NCBI RefSeq assembly: GCF_014287675.1
Contig: NZ_JACOPQ010000004.1
Location: forward strand, 1-64,000
Origin: Lawsonibacter faecis
Lineage (GTDB): Bacteria > Bacillota > Clostridia > Oscillospirales > Oscillospiraceae
Length of the DNA stretch: 64,000 nucleotides
Direction: 5' to 3'
Below are positions 59,522 to 64,000 of the stretch, piece by piece. Each line of letters starts with the position of its first letter. The stretch's first letter is position 1. The translations under genes and the position numbers were made by a program. Under the pieces are notes generated by a model. It had not been told where the DNA came from. It did not search any database and saw only the letters and a list, made by a program, of their open reading frames with translations.

Positions 59522-59573
59522 AAAAACCGCCCCCGGTCGTGGCACTTGTCCACATCCGGGGGCGGTTTTGTGG
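59522..59573 (+). terminator. Intrinsic terminator after ricT
   Basis: AAAACCGCCCCCGG pairs with CCGGGGGCGGTTTT. From here to the jag terminator nothing else is seen. Confidence 0.75.
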
Positions 59574-59736
59574 ATTGGGGCGGCCGGCGATGCCTCTCTC
59601 GATTGAGCCGTCATACCTCTCGGGCGATCCGGCAAGCCGCTCCTTCGGGTCTTTGAACCCATGGTACTGTCGTATCACAGTTCCTTCCTGAGGAAGCTAC
59701 ACGCAGGTTTCTCCCCATTTTTTTCTCAAACTGTGG

Positions 59737-59772
59737 AAAAAGCGCGGGACATTTATGTCCCGCGCTTTTTTC
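59737..59772 (-). terminator. Bidirectional terminator at the end of the rpmH-jag operon
   Basis: AAAAAGCGCGGGACAT/ATGTCCCGCGCTTTTT with a TT loop; T-rich on both strands. Terminates jag on the minus strand. Confidence 0.85.
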
Positions 59773-59775
59773 CGT

Positions 59776-60603
59776 CTATTGCCCGCTCCGGTGCTCGCCG
59801 CGGCTGTAAGCCACCACGGTCCGGCGGTTGGGCTCGGTGCCGGTGGAATAGGTGGTCACGTCCGGATAATCCTGGAGGGCGGTGTGAATCACATGGCGCT
59901 CATAGGCGTTCATGGGCTCCAGCGTGACGTTCCGGCGGTACTTGACCACCTTCCCCGCCACCTTCACTGCCAGGCGCTCCAGGGACTCCTCCCGCTTGGA
60001 GCGGTAGCCCTCCGCGTCCACATGAATACGCACCCGCTTGGCGGCCCCGTGGTTCACGGCGTAGTTGGTGATCTGCTGGATGGCGTCCAGGGTCTCACCC
60101 CGGCGGCCGATGAGGCTGCCCAGGTGCTCCCCCAGCAGCTCCACCTCGTAGGTGTTCTCCTCCCCCTTGCGGATGGAGGGCACTGCCTGGGCGCCCATAT
60201 GGGCAAGCAGTCCGGTGAGGAACCGCGCGATCTGGGCGGCCTTCTCGTCGTCTTCCGGCATGACGGCCTCTGCGGGGGCGGCGGGCTTCTCCGCGGCAGG
60301 GGCGGACGCTTCCGTCTTGGGTACCTCTGCGGGGGCGGGCTTCACCCTCTCCCGTCCGGATGCCTCGCGCTCCGTACGGACAGGCTCCTTCACGGGGGCG
60401 GCGGCTACGACGGCCTCCTCCTCGTCGGGCGCCTCATAGGTGACCTTCACCTTGGCGGGGCTGCCGCCGATGCCCAGGAAGCCGGTCTTGGCCCGCTCCA
60501 GGACCTCCACGGAAACGTCGTCCCGGTCCATGCCCAGCTTTTTAAGGGCGGCCTCAATGGCGTACTCCTCCGTGCGGCCGGTGCTCTCGATATATTTCAG
60601 CAT
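59776..60603 (-). CDS. jag: RNA-binding protein Jag (KhpB)
   Basis: 275 aa. Jag-N domain (about 1-52, AKTGFLGIGGSPAKVKV), a Pro/Ala/Glu-rich linker (about 55-125), a KH domain (VELLGEHLGSLIGRRGETLDAIQQITNYAVN, GxxG at GRRG) and an R3H domain ending near RRTVVAYSR. Binds RNA and affects elongation/division. Start 60603 after AAGGAG; the GTG at 60615 overlaps that site. Follows yidC as is usual. Confidence 0.92.
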   Translation of the reverse strand: MLKYIESTGRTEEYAIEAALKKLGMDRDDVSVEVLERAKTGFLGIGGSPAKVKVTYEAPDEEEAVVAAAPVKEPVRTEREASGRERVKPAPAEVPKTEASAPAAEKPAAPAEAVMPEDDEKAAQIARFLTGLLAHMGAQAVPSIRKGEENTYEVELLGEHLGSLIGRRGETLDAIQQITNYAVNHGAAKRVRIHVDAEGYRSKREESLERLAVKVAGKVVKYRRNVTLEPMNAYERHVIHTALQDYPDVTTYSTGTEPNRRTVVAYSRGEHRSGQ

Positions 60604-60638
60604 GAGCTGTATCACTCCTTACATCTGGCGTACAGGAA

Positions 60639-62048
60639 TCAGTCCTTGTTCTCGTCGTCGCTATCGCCGTCATAGTCGGGCGTGTCGTACTCGGGCGCGT
60701 CATAGGAGGGTGTCTCGAAGTCGCCGTCCTCCCCGGCCGCAGCGCCCTGCTCCTCCAGAATCTCCTCTACGATCATATCGTCGGCGGCCTTCTCCAGCGC
60801 CACCTGCTCCAGCTCGTCGGACTCCTTCTCAAATTCTTTGGCCATCCCCGTCTTCTCCGTCTGGACGCCGCCAGGCGCCTCGTAGGGGGTCGGTCCGTCG
60901 CTGCTGTAGCGGTAGGGGTCGTAGTTGCGTCCGCGGGCGTAGGCGCGTATGCCGACGCGGCTGGCCTCCTTTACGCTGGCGGGGATCCTGTCGTCCTCTG
61001 GGTCCTTCTTCTTGGCTGCGGGCTTCTTCTTGCCCTTGTTCTGTTTGGCCTCCTCTATCCGGCGGGCGCGCTCTGCGCGCTCCTCCTCCTTTTGGCGGCG
61101 CTCTTCTTCCTTCTCCTCGGCCTCGCGTCGGGCAGCCTCCTCGGCGGCCTTCTCGTAGTCCTTCTTCAGCATCTTGCTGGCGAGGAACTCCTGAAGCATG
61201 GAGAGAAGGTTCTGGGCAATCCAGTACACACACAGGCCGGCAGGCATGACAAAGCCGATGTAGAGGGACATCAGGGGCGAGACAATCAGCATCATCTTGC
61301 TGGTGGAGTTGTTGGCCGCCTGGGCGCTCTGCTGGTTCACGGCGTTGGTCTTCATGGAGATCATGGAGAACAGGAAGCCGGTGGCCGCGGAGATCACGGG
61401 CAGCAGGAACAGGCCGAAGCCGCCGGCCACGGTCCAGAACTTAAGCTGGGGGGTGGCGGCCAGGTTCAGACCCAGAAAGTCAAAATTGACGGCGAAAAGG
61501 CTCTTGGCCGCGTCGCCCACGGCCGCCTGGACGGCGGCCACGTTTTCGTTTGTGATGAGGGACGCCAGGTAGAGCTGGTTGTAGCCCGCGTTGCTGTAAG
61601 CGGCGGCCTCCTTGATCCAGCCCATATTCTGGGCCACGGTCTCCCAGTTCAGGGCGCCGGCGATCTGATTAATGACGTCGGGGCTCAGGTTCATCATATA
61701 GGTCAGGGGCTGGCGGATAATGGCGTACAGGGGCAGCAGGATCAGCAGCGGAATGAACGACCAGAGGCAGCCGCTCATGGGGTTGACCTTCTCCTTTTCG
61801 TAGAGCTTCTGCACCTCAAGGTTGTATTTTTCCTTGTTGTTGCCATACATTTTCTGGAGCTTCTGCATCTTTCCAGACATCATGTTCATCTGGATCATGC
61901 TCCGCTTGCCCTTCAGGGAAAAGGGAAACAGGATTAGCTTGACCAGAACGGCGAACAAAATCAGCGCGATGCCGTAGTTGTGAAAAAAGTTGTAAAACAG
62001 CATCAGAATCCATACGAAGGGAGTCAAAACAAGCTGTAAGCCTTGCAT
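60639..62048 (-). CDS. yidC: Membrane protein insertase YidC/OxaA
   Basis: 469 aa. TM1 (FYNFFHNYGIALILFAVLVKLILFPFSLKGKRS), the cytoplasmic hairpin (MQKLQKMYGNNKEKY), TM2-TM5 and an unusually long, highly charged cytoplasmic tail (about 290-469, AAEEAARREAEEKEEERRQKEEERAERARR, then an acidic end). No N-terminal lipoprotein Cys. Inserts membrane proteins with or without Sec. The tail could contact ribosomes or SRP. Confidence 0.93.
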   Translation of the reverse strand: MQGLQLVLTPFVWILMLFYNFFHNYGIALILFAVLVKLILFPFSLKGKRSMIQMNMMSGKMQKLQKMYGNNKEKYNLEVQKLYEKEKVNPMSGCLWSFIPLLILLPLYAIIRQPLTYMMNLSPDVINQIAGALNWETVAQNMGWIKEAAAYSNAGYNQLYLASLITNENVAAVQAAVGDAAKSLFAVNFDFLGLNLAATPQLKFWTVAGGFGLFLLPVISAATGFLFSMISMKTNAVNQQSAQAANNSTSKMMLIVSPLMSLYIGFVMPAGLCVYWIAQNLLSMLQEFLASKMLKKDYEKAAEEAARREAEEKEEERRQKEEERAERARRIEEAKQNKGKKKPAAKKKDPEDDRIPASVKEASRVGIRAYARGRNYDPYRYSSDGPTPYEAPGGVQTEKTGMAKEFEKESDELEQVALEKAADDMIVEEILEEQGAAAGEDGDFETPSYDAPEYDTPDYDGDSDDENKD

Positions 62049-62228
62049 TTAGGAGCCTCCAAGTTATTGATAAGTGAACGGTAAACGGCAAAAAATGAAA
62101 AAGCCTTTTTCCCGGCTGGTGCCCTTTGCGCCTATCCAGATGCATTCAGCCCGCAGCATACGGCGTTTTCGGTCATTGTCTCTCTTCTCTTCCGCAGTCA
62201 GCCGCTTTTTCATTTTTCTTTTTCACCC

Positions 62229-62447
62229 TTATGGAACTGGATCATATTCAATGGATTTCTGCCGATGAAACGGCTGGCACTTGGCAATCCGCTTCAGCGC
62301 CAGTGCGCCGCCCCTGAACGCGCCGTATTTCTCCACCGCCTCCAGGGCATAGGCCGAGCAGGTGGGGATAAAACGGCAGCAGGGCGGTCTCGCCGGGGAG
62401 ATATGGGTGCGGTATGCGCGGATCAACAGGAGCAAAAGGCGTTTCAT
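62229..62447 (-). CDS. yidD: YidD membrane protein insertion efficiency factor
   Basis: 72 aa with the complete family signature LIRAYRTHISPARPPCCRFIPTCSAYALEAVEKYGAFRGGALALKRIAKC. Aids YidC. Overlaps the rnpA stop (ATGA). Confidence 0.95.
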   Translation of the reverse strand: MKRLLLLLIRAYRTHISPARPPCCRFIPTCSAYALEAVEKYGAFRGGALALKRIAKCQPFHRQKSIEYDPVP

Positions 62448-62797
62448 GCCTGCTCCCCCCCGGGCAGCAGCAGCCCCAGCTTGTCCGCCGTCTGGAGAAA
62501 TTGCCGCTCCAGCTCACGGTAGCGGCTGTGTCCGGCGCGGACCCGGGCCACCACGACGATATCATACCCGGTGCGAATCCCCGCCTCGTTGGTGCGGTAG
62601 ACCTCCCTCAAGCGGCGGCGGATCCGGTTGCGCACCACCGCGTTCCCCAGCTTGGTCCCCGTCGTAAAGCCAATACGGTTGATTCCAAATCGGTTTTTGC
62701 GGCAGTAGATTGCCATACTGGGCGCGACGGCGCTCTTCCCTTTCGCGTACAGGCGCCGGAACTCGTGATTTTGTTTGAGTGTGACGGTGTGTTCCAT
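62444..62797 (-). CDS. rnpA: Ribonuclease P protein component
   Basis: 117 aa. Typical core RIGFTTGTKLGNAVVRNRIRRRLREVYR (RNR motif) and basic N-terminus LKQNHEFRRLYAKGKS. Partner of RNase P RNA in tRNA 5' processing. Start 62797; longer in-frame extension is not needed. Same operon as rpmH. Confidence 0.95.
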   Translation of the reverse strand: MEHTVTLKQNHEFRRLYAKGKSAVAPSMAIYCRKNRFGINRIGFTTGTKLGNAVVRNRIRRRLREVYRTNEAGIRTGYDIVVVARVRAGHSRYRELERQFLQTADKLGLLLPGGEQA

Positions 62798-63079
62798 GGA
62801 GCGCCCTTTCTTTTGTATGAGGGATGGGAAAAGCCCCCCTTTTGAGGGGAGGTGAGACGGCTGCCCCTTTTTAAAGGGGTCTAGACAGATGAGGGCCCTT
62901 CGACCGTTTCTTCGCCCCCGTAACGGGCGTTCAGCCCTGCAGGGAACATGGGGGGTTGAGACAGGCGCTTTCCCGCAGGGTGTTCCTACTGCGGCGTTCT
63001 TTGCCCCGACGATGCTACGCAGGGGCGGAAGGAATGCTCCCCCGCCCCTCAAAAAGCCCTTATTTGGTTGCCGCCTCCA
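62798..63079 (-). other. rpmH-rnpA intergenic region
   Basis: 282 nt without a gene. On the minus strand CCCCTC/GGGGGG with loop AAAA and a following TTTT (near 62830-62855) resembles a weak terminator that could lower rnpA relative to rpmH. Confidence 0.35.
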
Positions 63080-63214
63080 TTAGTGGGTCAGACGGGCGCG
63101 GCCCTTCGCACGGCGGCGGGCCAGAACCTTGCGGCCGTTGGCAGTGCGCATCCGCTTACGGAAACCGTGCTCCTTGGAACGCTGGCGCTTCTTGGGCTGA
63201 TAGGTACGAACCAT
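63080..63214 (-). CDS. rpmH: 50S ribosomal protein L34
   Basis: 44 aa, MVRTYQPKKRQRSKEHGF...RKVLARRRAKGRARLTH, full length with all conserved basic residues. AGGAGGTGTACAATC precedes the ATG. First gene of the rpmH-rnpA-yidD-yidC-jag operon. Confidence 0.98.
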   Translation of the reverse strand: MVRTYQPKKRQRSKEHGFRKRMRTANGRKVLARRRAKGRARLTH

Positions 63215-63416
63215 GATTGTACACCTCCTGTTCGTTTCAAGCGGGCCCACCCGGGCCCCTCACCACAACGGCCCCTTGCGTTGCATCTGATAACTGCCGT
63301 CTCATCGGACGGCGGCGCTTTTCGTCATTGCGCCTATTCTTCAGATACCCCGCATGCGGCCGCGGTCGTCAAACGATTATGCCTTACACCCAAATGGGTA
63401 TAATGGCGCATTGGGT

Positions 63417-63446
63417 ATTATACAGGATAAACAAAAGCCCTGTCAA
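63417..63446 (-). promoter_or_regulatory. rpmH: Sigma-A promoter of rpmH
   Basis: Minus strand TTGACA, 18-nt spacer, TATAAT: both hexamers are exact consensus. Confidence 0.8.
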
Positions 63447-63572
63447 CCACATTTTTTGATGGGTTTTCCACAATCTTTTCCCGAAATGACGTCGCTATAC
63501 AACATCTTGTACCATATATTTTTCAAAACACAAAAATAGCTTATTATTTAATAAGGTATCTGTGGAAAACCG

Positions 63573-63601
63573 TTGCCTGATCACCGCTTTTTTGATATAA
63601 T
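63573..63601 (+). promoter_or_regulatory. dnaA: Sigma-A promoter of dnaA
   Basis: TTGCCT, 17-nt spacer, TATAAT, 40 nt before the GTG start and just downstream of a DnaA-box-like site, which would allow autoregulation. Confidence 0.7.
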
Positions 63602-63640
63602 ATTTTGGATACCTTATTTGCGAAAAAGGGGGACAAGAGC

Positions 63641-64000
63641 GTGAATTCACCGGCCGATATATGGGCCAAAGTCCTCTCCCTGATGGAGGCGGATATGACC
63701 GCCACGGCCATCAACACCTGGTTTGACGACTGCACCGCCGTCGCCCTGGAAGAGGACCGCTTTATTATCCACTCACCTACCAACTTCAAGCGGGACATCA
63801 TTGAAAAGCGCTATCTGCCCACCATTCAGAAGGCGCTGTTTGAGCTCTTCGCCTGCGAGTTCAAAGTTGAGGTTCTGGGCGAGGGGGAGCTGGAGAGCTT
63901 CACCGTCAAACCCCAGGACACCTCCTTCCTGCCGGGGACCGAGGACTACACCTTCGACCGCTTTGTGGTCGGCTCCTCCAACAAATTTGCCCACGCGGCG
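63641..64000 (+). CDS. dnaA: Chromosomal replication initiator DnaA (5' part, runs off the window)
   Basis: First 120 codons. Domain I (IWAKVLSLMEADMTATAINTWFDDCTAVAL ... FKRDIIEKRYLPTIQKAL) is followed by the linker and the start of domain III at YTFDRFVVGSSNKFAHAA. GTG start 63641 after AAGGGGGACAAGAGC. Incomplete because the window ends. Confidence 0.96.
   Translation, partial: MNSPADIWAKVLSLMEADMTATAINTWFDDCTAVALEEDRFIIHSPTNFKRDIIEKRYLPTIQKALFELFACEFKVEVLGEGELESFTVKPQDTSFLPGTEDYTFDRFVVGSSNKFAHAA

Larger units (their letters stand above)
63215..63640. other. Putative origin of replication region (oriC) between rpmH and dnaA
   Basis: The stretch is AT-rich for this genome and carries two DnaA-box-like 9-mers, TTTTCCACA at 63464-63472 and its inverse TGTGGAAAA at 63561-63569, flanking an AT-rich run (TTATTATTTAATAAGG). 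The divergent rpmH and dnaA promoters lie here. More boxes may lie beyond the window. Confidence 0.55.

Noticed and set aside
62874..63060. Short plus-strand ORFs between rnpA and rpmH.
   Set aside because: No ribosome sites, and codon pattern unlike genes; probably leader or spacer of the rpmH transcript.

Overview
The window looks like chromosomal DNA from a high-GC, anaerobic, endospore-forming type of Clostridia, most like the Oscillospiraceae (Flavonifractor, Pseudoflavonifractor or Lawsonibacter relatives). This placement is inferred from gene content and codon use: GC-rich third positions, Firmicutes-type ParB/parS, DarA, RicT, Jag and T-box control. The right end is the dnaA/rpmH region with the likely origin. 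No tRNA, rRNA, CRISPR array, prophage or insertion sequence was recognised.

Layout. (1) 0.1-19.4 kb holds an anaerobic catabolic block: ygeW, a YheO/DauR-type regulator, two PLP fold-type II enzymes, ygfK, a hyuA-type dihydropyrimidinase, and accessory genes for a selenium-dependent molybdenum hydroxylase (MocA-like, YqeC, YqeB, XdhC). It is interrupted by a GntR/ABC operon, an HD-domain gene, tadA with a small protein gene, and mntP. (2) 19.5-28.4 kb holds a cytoplasmic alpha-amylase, a BMP-type nucleoside ABC transporter and xpt. (3) 28.6-36.8 kb holds envelope genes: an SLH/GH18-like protein, YitT, and an ABC exporter with a giant FtsX-type permease. (4) 37-44.6 kb holds chromosome segregation and housekeeping genes (noc-like parB, parA, parB, serS, mscL, rsmG, an orphan MinD-like ATPase) with three exact parS sites. 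(5) 45-53.6 kb holds a divergent methylglyoxal synthase, a T-box leader and a hisS...aspS block interrupted by an HD gene and two SLH genes. (6) 53.6-59.5 kb holds a phosphatase, an SLH pseudogene and a yaaO-darA-holB-ricT run. (7) 59.7-64 kb holds jag, yidC, yidD, rnpA and rpmH (minus strand), the origin region and the start of dnaA.

How it fits together. YgeW, YgfK, HyuA, YqeB, YqeC and XdhC belong to the gene set linked in gut anaerobes to oxygen-free purine and urate breakdown. A BMP-type nucleoside transporter and xanthine phosphoribosyltransferase lie next door, so the first 28 kb reads as a purine uptake, salvage and breakdown region. The catalytic Xdh subunits and SsnA are not in the window.

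The most unusual signals lie between genes. A ~100-bp structured element recurs downstream of three unrelated stop codons, always in gene orientation. Each time it is amplified in tandem together with the last codons of its host gene. A pair of hairpin-bearing units at 14.8-15.15 kb could be small RNAs carrying an anti-Shine-Dalgarno motif, or short peptides on the other strand.
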